DNA of 64,000 nt from Pelagadaptatus aseana (GCA_040365065.1 BAABNI010000013.1:47000-110999), one strand, 5' to 3'; shown: positions 26,018 through 35,226, counted from the first letter of the stretch. Numbers and translations are program-made. Notes: a model not told the origin generated them from the letters alone.

Positions 26018-26124
26018 AACGCTGCCGACGATGACTCGAGCAAAGACCAAAGACCAATATCAACCACAGAACAACTGTTCTTTAATAACGAATCAAAACA
26101 ATCCAACCTGACTAGAGGCAGATT

Positions 26125-27618
26125 ATGAATATCGTAGGTCACCTGATTAATGGCGAAATACGCACCGATGCAACCACCACGCAAGACGTGTACAACCCGG
26201 CCTCTGGCGAAGTCACCAAACAGGTGGCACTGGCCTCTCAGGCCACCGTTGAAGAAGCCATTGCCACGGCCGAAGCCGCTTACCCGGCCTGGCGTCAGAC
26301 GCCACCGGCCAAGCGCGCCAAGATTATGTTCCGCTTCAAGCAGCTGCTGGAAGACAACGCCGAAAAGATTTGCCAACTGATTGGTGAAGAGCACGGTAAG
26401 ATTTCTCACGACGCCATGGGCGAACTGACCCGCGGCATCGAAAATGTCGAGTTCGCCTGCTATGGCCCAGAGATGCTCAAAGGCGAGCACAGCAAAAATG
26501 TTGGCCCGGGCATTGATTCCTGGAACGAAATGCAGCCTCTGGGTGTGGTCGCCGGTATTACTCCGTTCAACTTCCCGGCCATGGTGCCACTGTGGATGTA
26601 CCCACTGGCCATCATGTGCGGTAACACCTTTGTGTTGAAACCCTCCGAGCGCGATCCGTCCTCCACCCTGTATATCGCCCAACTGCTGGAAGAAGCCGGC
26701 CTGCCCAAAGGCGTTCTGAATGTGGTTAACGGTGACAAGGTCGCAGTAGACACTCTGCTGACTGACCCGCGCATCAAAGCCGTCAGTTTTGTTGGCTCCA
26801 CACCGATCGCAGAATATGTTTACAGCACCGCCAGCGCCCACGGCAAACGCTGCCAGGCTCTGGGCGGCGCCAAGAACCACGCCATCGTCATGCCGGATGC
26901 CGATATGGACAACGCCGTTGCCGCTCTCACCGGTGCCGCTTTTGGTTCCTCCGGTGAGCGCTGTATGGCCCTGTCGGTTGCCGTTTGTGTGGGCGATGCC
27001 GCCGCCGATGCGCTGGTGGACAAAATGACCAACGCCATGCAGGACCTGAAAGTCGGTGCCTACACTGACGCCAGCAACGACTTTGGCCCACTGATCACCG
27101 AAGCCCATCGCAACAAAGTCAGCGGTTACATTGATTCCGCCGAACAACAGGGCGCTACCATTGTGGTGGATGGTCGCAACCCTGAAGTTGCCGGTTACCC
27201 CAATGGCTTCTATGTGGGCGGCACCCTGATCGACAACGTCAAGCCGGGCATGACCTGCTACGAAGAAGAGATCTTTGGTCCGGTACTGCTGGTGCTGCGC
27301 GTCGACAGCATGGAAGAAGCCATGCAACTGATCAATGATCACGAATACGGTAACGGTACCTGCATCTTTACCCGTGACGGTGAAGCGGCACGCTACTTTG
27401 CCGACAACATTCTGGTGGGCATGGTGGGCATCAACATCCCGCTGCCTGTGCCTGTGGCCTACCACAGCTTTGGCGGCTGGAAGCGTTCACTCTTTGGTTG
27501 CCTGAGCGCCTATGGCCCCGATGGTGTGCGTTTTTACACCAACCGCAAAACCATCACCCAACGCTGGCCGTCCAGTGGCGTTCGTGAATCTGTGCAGTTC
27601 TCCTTCCCCAGCAACTGA
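26125..27618 (+). CDS. mmsA: CoA-acylating methylmalonate/malonate-semialdehyde dehydrogenase
   Basis: The 497-residue protein has the aldehyde dehydrogenase fold with TPFNFPAMVPLWMYPLA, FVGSTPIAEYVY, and the catalytic Cys in SSGERCMALSVAV, all characteristic of MmsA. It converts malonate or methylmalonate semialdehyde to acetyl- or propionyl-CoA with release of CO2, using NAD and CoA. Downstream of the transaminase, it completes beta-alanine breakdown. GAGGC lies 7 bases upstream of the ATG. Confidence 0.93.
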   Translation: MNIVGHLINGEIRTDATTTQDVYNPASGEVTKQVALASQATVEEAIATAEAAYPAWRQTPPAKRAKIMFRFKQLLEDNAEKICQLIGEEHGKISHDAMGELTRGIENVEFACYGPEMLKGEHSKNVGPGIDSWNEMQPLGVVAGITPFNFPAMVPLWMYPLAIMCGNTFVLKPSERDPSSTLYIAQLLEEAGLPKGVLNVVNGDKVAVDTLLTDPRIKAVSFVGSTPIAEYVYSTASAHGKRCQALGGAKNHAIVMPDADMDNAVAALTGAAFGSSGERCMALSVAVCVGDAAADALVDKMTNAMQDLKVGAYTDASNDFGPLITEAHRNKVSGYIDSAEQQGATIVVDGRNPEVAGYPNGFYVGGTLIDNVKPGMTCYEEEIFGPVLLVLRVDSMEEAMQLINDHEYGNGTCIFTRDGEAARYFADNILVGMVGINIPLPVPVAYHSFGGWKRSLFGCLSAYGPDGVRFYTNRKTITQRWPSSGVRESVQFSFPSN

Positions 27619-27634
27619 CACTTCCCCCATCAAT

Positions 27635-27672
27635 ACATGGCGATCATAATTTGATCGTCATGTATTTTATTT
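27635..27672 (+). terminator. Probable terminator after mmsA
   Basis: ACATGGCGATCA and TGATCGTCATGT pair with one G-T wobble around a short AT loop, followed by a T-rich stretch. Confidence 0.7.
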
Positions 27673-27726
27673 AACCTTTTCCAAACCCTCTCCCGGTTAT
27701 ACCACGCCATTCCTCTCGACTTAATT

Positions 27727-27753
27727 TAAAGATTACAGCGGTCACGCCGATAA
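27727..27753 (+). promoter_or_regulatory. Sigma-28 (FliA) promoter of the chemoreceptor gene
   Basis: TAAAGATT (27727-27734), an 11-base spacer, then GCCGATAA (27746-27753). The minus 10 is identical to the E. coli FliA consensus and the minus 35 differs at two positions. It lies 97 bases before the receptor ATG. Confidence 0.88.
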
Positions 27754-27849
27754 TTGTGAAGTCAAGTGCCCGTTTATGAATCTGAGTTCAGTAGCTATAC
27801 TTTTTATTAGATAGACTGTCTCAAAAAATAAAAAGCTCGAGAGATCAAC

Positions 27850-29868
27850 ATGCGAATTACGATTACAACTAAAATCATTGCCGGTTATGTGCTGGCCATC
27901 CTGTTGTCCCTAGGCATTATGTTTGTCGGTTTAATGGGGATTAATCGCATCAACGACGGCCTGCAAAATATCGTTAATGGTTCCATGCCAATGATTGGTG
28001 CCGTCAGCGAAGCCAATGGCAGCATGCTCACCGCCGATTTAAAAGTGATGCAGTTTGTGCGACTGCCCTCTCTCGAAGGTGCCGAAGAAATTGAGAGCGA
28101 CTTCAAGCAGCAGAGCGCGATCAGCACCGAGCAGACCAAGATCATTCAGGGGATTGCGCAAAACCACCCCAAACTGAACGACGCCGCCCAGCCCATTGAG
28201 GGCCAGTTCAAACAATTTTATGAGGTGGCACAGTCAACCATTGACAGCCATCGCGCCACACTGGAAGCCAAAAAAGTATTTGAGCAACAGCAGGAAGCGG
28301 TACTCGATATTTCAGATACTCTGATTGACCTGACCTACGATCTGCAAGAGCTGCCCCTGATTGAATCGGACAGCAATATGATAGGCCTGGTGATTCGCGC
28401 GCAAAACAGCATCGATATTTTTCTCGAAGCCATTGGTGACGCCGCCAGCGAAAGAACGCTGGATGCCACAGAGACGGCACGCAATATGATCATCAATGAA
28501 ATGGAAACCATTGAAATCCGGGTATTCAACGGCCTGGGTATTCCCGGCGTGTTCGATAACGATATTTTTATCCAATTCAAGGAAATGGCGCAGGGCGAGT
28601 TTATGGACGCCATCACCGGCGATCAGGGCGCGCTGAAACTGCTGGAAAATGAAATCCAGTTACGTATTGCCACCGACCAGCTGAAAACCGACATGGACGC
28701 CGTCAGCGGCGATCTGCGCAGCACCCTCGGTGAATTCTCGGCACTGGTGAACAAAATCTCCGACGAAGAAGTCAAGGCCGAAGCCGAAGCCGCCGTTTCC
28801 ACCAACACCACCCTATTAACCGTCTTCAGTGTGATTGCAGTGGTGGTCCTGAGTGCCATTGCCTATCTGATCACCCTGTCCATTCGCGCACCGCTGAAGC
28901 ACATTGTCGACAACATCACCAAGGTGGCCACTGGCGACCTGCGTCAAACCTTCAAAGTGGAGAGTAACGACGAGCTGGGCGATCTGAGCCAGGCCATGCA
29001 GGAGCTGGTCGACACCCTGCGCAGCATGATCGAGAAGATCAACACCAACTCAGATCAGCTCGCACAAACGGCCGACAGCACCGCCGGCATCGCCCGCAGC
29101 AGTTACGACAACATCAACTCCCAGACCGAGCAAACCAGCCGCGTGGCGGTATCGGTTCAGGAAATGAGCGCCACCGTTGCCGAGGTTGCCCAGAGTGTCA
29201 GTAACACCCTGCAACAGGTGGAGAGCACCCACAACGACGTCAACAGTGGTGAACAGTTGCTGCAGAGCAACATTCATGACATCAACGAACTGGCGGGCAA
29301 TATCGAACACGGCTCCACCGTGATTGAACGCCTGAATGAAAACACCAACAACATCGGTTCGATTCTGGATGTGATTCGCGGTATCGCCGAGCAAACCAAC
29401 CTGCTGGCACTGAACGCGGCGATCGAAGCCGCTCGCGCCGGTGAACAGGGTCGCGGTTTTGCCGTGGTGGCCGACGAGGTTCGCACTCTGGCCAGTCGCA
29501 CCCAGGACTCCACCTCTGAAATTCAGGAAATGATTGGTCGCCTGCAACAGGGCGCCAAGGAAGCGGTGGACACCATGAGCCAGAGCCGCACCGATGCCCA
29601 GCAAAGTGCCGAGAAGATTGCCGAAGCCGGCCGCATGCTGTCGGACATCGCCCGCTCTGTGGACGTCATCAAGGACATGAGCACTCAGATCGCCAGTGCC
29701 ACGGAAGAGCAGAGCCAGACCGCTCGCGAACAGAGCGAAATGGTGAGCAACATCTCCAGCCTTGCCAGCTCTACCGCCGAAGGCGCTCAGGAGTCTCTGG
29801 ACGCCAGTCAGGAAATGGCCGGCATGGCCGAGACCCAAAGCCAGCTGCTGAGCCAGTTCAAAGTTTAA
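27850..29868 (+). CDS. Methyl-accepting chemotaxis protein
   Basis: The 672-residue receptor has a first membrane helix at residues 8-30, a periplasmic sensor of about 280 residues, a second helix near 320-342 (VFSVIAVVVLSAIAYLI), a HAMP domain and a long signalling hairpin with IRGIAEQTNLLALNAA and RGFAVVADEVRTLASRT. There is no C-terminal pentapeptide. A sigma-28 promoter upstream shows it is part of the flagellar/chemotaxis regulon. GAGAG precedes the ATG by 6 bases. The ligand is unknown; the sensor has no clear Cache fold and looks mainly helical. Confidence 0.92.
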   Translation: MRITITTKIIAGYVLAILLSLGIMFVGLMGINRINDGLQNIVNGSMPMIGAVSEANGSMLTADLKVMQFVRLPSLEGAEEIESDFKQQSAISTEQTKIIQGIAQNHPKLNDAAQPIEGQFKQFYEVAQSTIDSHRATLEAKKVFEQQQEAVLDISDTLIDLTYDLQELPLIESDSNMIGLVIRAQNSIDIFLEAIGDAASERTLDATETARNMIINEMETIEIRVFNGLGIPGVFDNDIFIQFKEMAQGEFMDAITGDQGALKLLENEIQLRIATDQLKTDMDAVSGDLRSTLGEFSALVNKISDEEVKAEAEAAVSTNTTLLTVFSVIAVVVLSAIAYLITLSIRAPLKHIVDNITKVATGDLRQTFKVESNDELGDLSQAMQELVDTLRSMIEKINTNSDQLAQTADSTAGIARSSYDNINSQTEQTSRVAVSVQEMSATVAEVAQSVSNTLQQVESTHNDVNSGEQLLQSNIHDINELAGNIEHGSTVIERLNENTNNIGSILDVIRGIAEQTNLLALNAAIEAARAGEQGRGFAVVADEVRTLASRTQDSTSEIQEMIGRLQQGAKEAVDTMSQSRTDAQQSAEKIAEAGRMLSDIARSVDVIKDMSTQIASATEEQSQTAREQSEMVSNISSLASSTAEGAQESLDASQEMAGMAETQSQLLSQFKV

Positions 29869-29942
29869 TACTCAAGCCTGTTATCCAGAGCCGCCCTGCG
29901 GCTCTGGCATTATCATTCTGATCCCCGCAGTACCTCTACAAC

Positions 29943-30091
29943 TGTCACCCTGAACCGCACTGCCCCCTACTGTCATCCTGAACCGCACTGCCCCCCTACC
30001 GTCATCCTGAACCGCACAGCGGTGAAGGATCTCTTGAGCCTGCACAATCCTCCCAAAGAGATCCTTCGTCGCCAGGCTCCTCAGGATGCCG
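29943..30091 (+). repeat. Palindromic MITE-like repeat (GTCATCCTGA family) with tandem left ends
   Basis: The left end GTCAYCCTGAACCGCAC occurs three times in tandem (29944, 29972 and 30001), about 29 bases apart and separated by a TGCCCCCTAC-type spacer. The last copy continues into GAAGGATCTCTT, whose complement AAGAGATCCTTC (30056-30067) opens the right arm, ending CAGGATG at 30082-30088. The right end runs into the fetB-like gene and supplies its stop codon. Confidence 0.8.
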
Positions 30092-30809
30092 CTTTAGGCT
30101 CCTTTACCGAAGTTATCGGCTTGCCCTTGCGGCTCAACAGCCACAACATCACCGCCGCTCCCAGACCACTGGCCCCGAGCACCATGGTCATGATCATGAT
30201 TTGATAGCGCACCGCAATCAGAGGCGAAACACCGGACAAAATCTGGCCGGTCATCATGCCCGGCAACGCCACCACACCAACGGCCAGCAAACTGTTGACC
30301 TGCGGAATCATCGCCGCCCGGAAGGCCGTCATTCTGGCTTCCAGGACCTCCTTGCCTTCGGCCAACTCCGAGGCATAGCGCTCGGCCGCCAGACTGATGG
30401 CGTTCATGGCGTTGGAAAAGTACATGCCCGCCAGAGGAATCAGCACCCTCGGTTCGTACCAGCTTTCCACCCCCATCACCAGTTTCAAAGAAATCAGCAG
30501 GTGCACACTGACCGCCACCCCCAGCGCAATCAACGCCGGCTTGAAGTAACCGTGCAGACCTTTGACGGGCCGAATCGAAATCCAGGACGCCACCACAATC
30601 ATCAACAGTAATACCGCCAGCGATATCCAGGGGGAGGGGTTGTTGAACAGCGCCACCAGCACGTAGCCAACACCGATCAGCTGCAGAGTCATGCGGGCAC
30701 TGGCTGTCAGCACTTCGCTCACGTCTCCGCGCCAGCGCCAGTAAATGACACACACCAGCACCACCGGCACGGCACACCAGGCCAGAGACCACCAGGAAAT
30801 TGTCGGCAT
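30081..30809 (-). CDS. fetB: FetB/UPF0014-type ABC transporter permease, orphan
   Basis: The 242-residue membrane protein has about seven helices and the UPF0014 pattern, including LQLIGVGYVLVALF and the loop EVLEARMTAFRAAMIPQVNSLLAVGVVALPGMMTGQILSG, split between helices. FetAB exports iron or aids metal tolerance in E. coli. No FetA-type ATPase gene is adjacent, so the ATPase must be elsewhere. GGAGAGGGAG lies upstream of the ATG at 30809. The last codons and the stop lie within the palindromic repeat described separately, so the native C-terminus may have been altered. Confidence 0.83.
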   Translation of the reverse strand: MPTISWWSLAWCAVPVVLVCVIYWRWRGDVSEVLTASARMTLQLIGVGYVLVALFNNPSPWISLAVLLLMIVVASWISIRPVKGLHGYFKPALIALGVAVSVHLLISLKLVMGVESWYEPRVLIPLAGMYFSNAMNAISLAAERYASELAEGKEVLEARMTAFRAAMIPQVNSLLAVGVVALPGMMTGQILSGVSPLIAVRYQIMIMTMVLGASGLGAAVMLWLLSRKGKPITSVKEPKAAS

Positions 30810-30943
30810 TGAGTTACTCCCTCTCCATATCGAAACCAAGACTACTTGATATAAACCAATAGAACAGCGCCCATATTTGGCTATAGTTTCACAATCATTG
30901 ATTCGCTGTTATCTGAACGGCAACTTACAAGGACAGACTGCCG

Positions 30944-32344
30944 ATGGCCACAATTACCTTTATCGGTGCCGCACAAAAAGTAACCGGCTCCTGCCACCTG
31001 CTGGATTCACCGGCGACCGGCAAGGTGCTGCTCGATTGCGGCATGCATCAGGGACACGATGCGATTGAGCGCATGCAACAGGAGCGTTTCGCGTTTGAGC
31101 CTGCCGAGATTGATGCAGTCATTTTATCCCATGCCCACCTCGACCACTCCGGACTGCTGCCCAAACTGGTCAATCAGGGCTTTCGTGGGGATATTTTCTG
31201 CACTCGCGCCTCCAAGGATTTACTCAATATCATGCTGCAGGATTCCGCCGGCCTGTATCTGCGCGATCTGGAGCGGGAAAACTTGCGACGGGCGCGACGT
31301 GGCCAGAAGGCCTTGCAACCGGAGTACCGCCAGAGCGACGTCAAACAGGTACTGAAACAATGTCAGACGGCGGATTACGGCGAACAACTGGCACTGGGAA
31401 CTGAGGCCACTATTGAGTTTCACGACGCAGGCCATATTCTGGGGTCATCGATTATCGATATCACCTTGAAAGAACAAGGTAAAACCAAGCGTCTGGTATT
31501 TTCCGGCGACCTCGGAAAAAAAAGCGCGGCGTTAATGAAAGACCCCGAGCATTTGCATCAGGCCGATGTGGTATTGATGGAAGGCACCTACGGTGACCGC
31601 AATCATCGCTCTCTGGATGATACCTTCGGGCAATTGCGCGACATTCTGCATCAGGCCTGGGAAGATGGTGGCAATGTCATGATTCCATCCTTCGCGGTTG
31701 GCCGCACTCAGGAAATCCTGTTTCATCTGGGCAGACTTTTGAAGAGCGGTGAACTGGATCCCTGGCAAATTTTTCTCGACAGTCCCATGGCCATCGAGAT
31801 CACCAAAGTCTATGACCGCTGGATCAACCTGTTGGACAAGCGCGACACAGAGCCCTTGTTCAATGGCAAATCTCAACCACTGCAAACCTTTTTGCCCAAC
31901 TTGCAGTTTGCCGTCACCCCCGATGAATCCATGGCCATCAATAAAATTCGCAAGGGCGCCATCATCATTGCCGGCAGTGGAATGTGTACCGGAGGGCGGA
32001 TACGCCACCACTTCAAACACCGCATCTGGAACAAGCGCAATACTCTGGTGTTTATCGGCTTTCAAGCGCACGGCACTCTGGGACGGATTCTGGTCAATGG
32101 CGCCAAGCGGGTGCGAATGTTCGGTGAAGAATACGTGGTCAAAGCCAACATCGAGACCCTTGGCGGTTTTTCCGCCCATGCCGGACAAAGCGAACTGATT
32201 GAATGGGCTGGTCACTTTCGAAACAACCCCAGATTGATGCTGGTGCACGGTGAACCCCAGGCGCTTGACGCCCTGTCACACAAACTCTGGGAAAACCGGA
32301 TCAGCAGCGAGGTACCACGGCAGGGGCAAAGCATAGTATTCTAG
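30944..32344 (+). CDS. MBL-fold beta-CASP ribonuclease-like protein
   Basis: This 466-residue protein has the metallo-beta-lactamase motif HAHLDHSG, a DAGHILGSSII segment, GTYGDRNHRSL and the beta-CASP and RMMBL regions with GSGMCTGGRIRHHF and HAGQSELIEWA. These mark the family of RNA-processing nucleases related to CPSF73 and RNase J. It lacks extra N-terminal KH domains. Two zinc ions are expected. It probably processes RNA, but the bacterial members of this size are not well characterised. AAGGA lies 12 bases before the ATG. Confidence 0.88.
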   Translation: MATITFIGAAQKVTGSCHLLDSPATGKVLLDCGMHQGHDAIERMQQERFAFEPAEIDAVILSHAHLDHSGLLPKLVNQGFRGDIFCTRASKDLLNIMLQDSAGLYLRDLERENLRRARRGQKALQPEYRQSDVKQVLKQCQTADYGEQLALGTEATIEFHDAGHILGSSIIDITLKEQGKTKRLVFSGDLGKKSAALMKDPEHLHQADVVLMEGTYGDRNHRSLDDTFGQLRDILHQAWEDGGNVMIPSFAVGRTQEILFHLGRLLKSGELDPWQIFLDSPMAIEITKVYDRWINLLDKRDTEPLFNGKSQPLQTFLPNLQFAVTPDESMAINKIRKGAIIIAGSGMCTGGRIRHHFKHRIWNKRNTLVFIGFQAHGTLGRILVNGAKRVRMFGEEYVVKANIETLGGFSAHAGQSELIEWAGHFRNNPRLMLVHGEPQALDALSHKLWENRISSEVPRQGQSIVF

Positions 32345-32375
32345 GCGGCAGACGAACTACCCAGAAATAGGCACC

Positions 32376-32711
32376 ATGAAAACCTTTCTTAACACCCCGA
32401 CCAATATGAGCATTGTTTGGGGTATTACCCTGGCCCTGATCACCCTGCTGGACTGGAACACCCTCGAAAACAACCCGATGACAGAGGAAATTCTCACCCC
32501 CTTTATCAGCCGGCACATCACTCTGGCCGCCATACCGGATGCACCGGCCACTGAAATTCCGGGGCAACCCCAACCGCCTGCGACCTTGCATCAACTGCAA
32601 TATCAGGTAGAACTGGAATTCAACGGGCCGCTGTTTTTGCTGTGCTTTTTTCTGCCGCCCGCCCTGTTCTTCGGTCTGGCGGCCCTGTCGCGCAAAGCCC
32701 GTTCGCAGTAG
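32376..32711 (+). CDS. Hypothetical protein with two membrane segments
   Basis: The 111-residue product is not a family I recognise. It has a hydrophobic segment at residues 12-25 (SIVWGITLALITLL), a polar, Pro-rich middle that would face the periplasm, and a second hydrophobic segment at about 85-103 (PLFLLCFFLPPALFFGLAAL). It begins 31 bases after the MBL gene on the same strand and precedes the pilin gene. The ribosome site is poor, so expression is uncertain. Confidence 0.5.
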   Translation: MKTFLNTPTNMSIVWGITLALITLLDWNTLENNPMTEEILTPFISRHITLAAIPDAPATEIPGQPQPPATLHQLQYQVELEFNGPLFLLCFFLPPALFFGLAALSRKARSQ

Positions 32712-32822
32712 CCCTAAGTTCTCGATAACACATTGCCCAGCCACTAGCACACTCACAAAACCGGACAGCCCTGTTATTTTTTAGGCCAGAGAAAGCGTTA
32801 TTACCACTGCGCGAGGTTTGGC

Positions 32823-33362
32823 ATGAACAATATAAAGGGCTTCACCCTGATAGAACTGATATCGGTGATTGTGATACTCGGTGTGCTGTCGGCAACCGCC
32901 TTACCGAAGTACCTCGATCTGAGCAGCTCATCGCGAGCGGCCATTATTGAATCTCTGGGCGGCAGCGTCATCAGTGCCTCGGAGATGATCCATGCCCGCG
33001 CGCTGGCGGAAGGGCAGGCTAATGCATTCAATAGCACCACCGACGTTAACGGCCATCAGGTGTTGCTGCACTTTGGCTACCCGGTGATACTCGATGACGA
33101 ATCCTTTATGCACAACATCATCGACACCAGCATTTGTTTTGTTGATCGCGACTCCGGTTGCGAAGGCAATAACTCAGTGTTTGCAATGGAGTATGTGCCG
33201 ACCAGCAGCGTTTATGACGGCGTCAAACTATTGGACACCAAAGCCCGATCCCCAGAGCAATGCTATCTGCTGATTCGCAATGCCACCTATGTCGATAACG
33301 GCAACTACCACTACAGCGTGGGCGATCCTCTGACTGTAATCACCGAGACTTCGGGCTGCTGA
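32823..33362 (+). CDS. Type IV (MSHA-like) prepilin
   Basis: The 179-residue product begins MNNIKGFTLIELISVIVILG, a short basic leader with the G-F prepilin peptidase site after residue 6 and Glu5 of the mature pilin, followed by ALPKYLDLSS. The C-terminal domain has four Cys (two in SICFVDRDSGC, then QCYLL and the terminal GC). The sequence is nearest in style to MSHA-type major/minor pilins. No other pilus genes are in the window, so it is an isolated pilin. Confidence 0.85.
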   Translation: MNNIKGFTLIELISVIVILGVLSATALPKYLDLSSSSRAAIIESLGGSVISASEMIHARALAEGQANAFNSTTDVNGHQVLLHFGYPVILDDESFMHNIIDTSICFVDRDSGCEGNNSVFAMEYVPTSSVYDGVKLLDTKARSPEQCYLLIRNATYVDNGNYHYSVGDPLTVITETSGC

Positions 33363-33390
33363 ATATTGGAAACAGGACGACAGAACCGGA

Positions 33391-34248
33391 TCACTGGCTT
33401 GGCAGTGGGATTTTTTCCGGGTCGAAGTGCAAGGTACCCAGGTGTTTGATCGACTCGGGAAGCACCTGCCAGGGCACATTACCCTCGCCCCAAAACCGCT
33501 GCAGAATTTTCAGGTAGGTCCCGTCTTCGACCACTTTATTAAAGCCCTTTTCAAACTCGGCCTTCAGGTATGCGGTGCGGGGATTGGTCTTGGAAAATGT
33601 CAGGGTACAATCGAGCGGGGCAAAACGCAGAAAGCCATAATCATCAATAGCACCTGAGGCCAGTTCACGTAGTTTGATCCAGGCAGTCAACAGGGAAGAA
33701 GACGCAAAGGTCGCGCGACCGCTCATCACCATCTGGATTTGCCGGTCCGGATTGTCGATCATAACCTGCTTTACCCCCTTCTCAAGAATGACTCTGTCGT
33801 AGGGCGTTGGCGATTGAATCGGCGCGGGGGTCACCAGGGTAGTCCCTGCAAAATCGGTCATGGTATCCGGGTGATTTTCCCCCCTATACACCCAGCCATA
33901 GAAGATTTTAAAGGTGGGTACCGACACCACCAGCTCTTGCATCTGCTGATCCTGAATAAACAGGAGCCCGGGGGAAAAGGCATCGACGTTGTGCAACATC
34001 ATCTCCGTGATGCCTCGCGCCACCGAGTACTCTTTGACCTCCACACTGATACCCTGATGCTCAAACGCCTCAAGGTAAATCTCAGACATCATCCCCTCAC
34101 CGTTAACGTAGTAGGGATAATAATTATGGGTAGCAATACTAATCACCGACAGATCGCCCAAGCGGGGATCATCGGCCGCGGACAGTGGCGCTGCATCAGC
34201 AGACTGCGCCAGAGCGACCAGAAGAATTACGCGCAACAGTGCCAGCAA
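33391..34248 (-). CDS. Periplasmic solute-binding-like protein, tandem copy 1
   Basis: The 285-residue exported protein (signal MLALLRVILLVALAQSADA) is clearly paralogous to its upstream neighbour. Shared features in order: LGDLSVISIATHNYYPY, NGEGMMSEIY, KVDAFSPGL-like NVDAFSPGLLFI, VSVPTFKIFYGW, RATFAS, LDCTLTFSKTNPRTAYLKA and WGEGNVPWQVLPESIK. They fit a type-2 binding protein with an aromatic-rich pocket, but the ligand is unknown. No permease is near. The pair is orientated the same way with 124 bases between. Confidence 0.7.
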   Translation of the reverse strand: MLALLRVILLVALAQSADAAPLSAADDPRLGDLSVISIATHNYYPYYVNGEGMMSEIYLEAFEHQGISVEVKEYSVARGITEMMLHNVDAFSPGLLFIQDQQMQELVVSVPTFKIFYGWVYRGENHPDTMTDFAGTTLVTPAPIQSPTPYDRVILEKGVKQVMIDNPDRQIQMVMSGRATFASSSLLTAWIKLRELASGAIDDYGFLRFAPLDCTLTFSKTNPRTAYLKAEFEKGFNKVVEDGTYLKILQRFWGEGNVPWQVLPESIKHLGTLHFDPEKIPLPSQ

Positions 34249-34371
34249 TACCGCCTCCAGTTAACTGCCAGAAATTTGGACAAAACATCCGGTTACGCAT
34301 TTAACTTTAGCAGCAAAGCTACAACTCTGCGTAAGACCACAACTCTGCGCAAAACCGTAAATAACGCTGGA

Positions 34372-35226
34372 TCAATTCTCCGGATGTTGAGGCAACCGCC
34401 GCACGTCAAAATGTCGGGAGCCCTGATACCGGATGCTTTCCGGTAGCACCTCCTGAGGGACATTGCCCTTTCCCCAATAGCGCTCCAGTATTTGCAGGTA
34501 GGAGCCATTGGCAATAATGACCTGCAAACCCTGTTCAAATTGTGCCTTCAGGTAAGTGGTTCGCGGATTCGAGGTGGAAAACGCCAGCGTGCACATCAGC
34601 GGGCCATAGGCGGCAAAACCGAACTGATCCAATTGCTGTGGCCTGAATTTTTTCAGCATCAGCCAGCCGGGCAACAAAGGCGCTGACGCAAAGGTGGCGC
34701 GTTCACTGGCAACCATTCTCAGTAACCGATCAGGGCTCTCAATGGTCTCGATTTTGGCACCGCGTTCATGAAAAAACTGATCGTAGGGCGCCACCGATTT
34801 TACCGGGGTCGGCGTCACCAGAATGGTCCCCGTTAAATCCTGCCTGCCTCTGGGATCGTTATCGCCTTTGTAAAACCAGCCGTACTGAATGCGAAAAGTG
34901 GGAACAACCGTCACCTGCCCCTGAGCCAGAGCGTCATCAATAAAAAACAGGCCGGGGGAAAAGGCATCGACCTTGTGCTCGAGCATTTCTGCGACACCCC
35001 GCAGAATCGGGTAGATATGAACATCAAGGCGGATATTCTGCATCGCCAGAGCCTCGCGATACAGCTCGATCATCATACCTTCACCGTGATGCTGATACGG
35101 ATAGTAATTAAAGGTCGCCAGACTGACGCTCGACAAGTCCCCTAGATCGACGGTGTCGGATGCAGGGCTTGATTGCGAGGCCAACGCCCCGGGCGCGCAC
35201 AGCAACCACACAACCAGCCAAGCCAT
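34372..35226 (-). CDS. Periplasmic solute-binding-like protein, tandem copy 2
   Basis: This product of about 284 residues (signal peptide MAWLVVWLLCAPGALA) has the same blocks as its neighbour at 33391: LGDLSSVSLATFNYYPY, GEGMMIELY, KVDAFSPGLFFI, VVPTFRIQYGW, RATFAS, MCTLAFSTSNPRTTYLKA and WGKGNVPQEVLPESIR. The two are a tandem duplication. The start is uncertain: ATG 35226 gives a sensible signal peptide, while a frame-open ATG at 35295 and a TTG at 35238 are alternatives. The conserved terminal WGxGNVPxxVLPESI block is a useful family marker. Confidence 0.7.
   Translation of the reverse strand: MAWLVVWLLCAPGALASQSSPASDTVDLGDLSSVSLATFNYYPYQHHGEGMMIELYREALAMQNIRLDVHIYPILRGVAEMLEHKVDAFSPGLFFIDDALAQGQVTVVPTFRIQYGWFYKGDNDPRGRQDLTGTILVTPTPVKSVAPYDQFFHERGAKIETIESPDRLLRMVASERATFASAPLLPGWLMLKKFRPQQLDQFGFAAYGPLMCTLAFSTSNPRTTYLKAQFEQGLQVIIANGSYLQILERYWGKGNVPQEVLPESIRYQGSRHFDVRRLPQHPEN

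Noticed and set aside
24980..26050. 356-codon frame antisense to the transaminase gene
   Set aside because: Shadow of a confident aminotransferase gene.
25948..27465. 505-codon open frame antisense to mmsA
   Set aside because: It is a shadow of the strongly biased third codon positions of mmsA; its product is Gly/His/Val-rich and resembles no family.
34313..34356. Short repeated ACAACTCTGCG between the tandem binding-protein genes
   Set aside because: Only two 18-base units, no structure or conserved neighbours; probably slippage.
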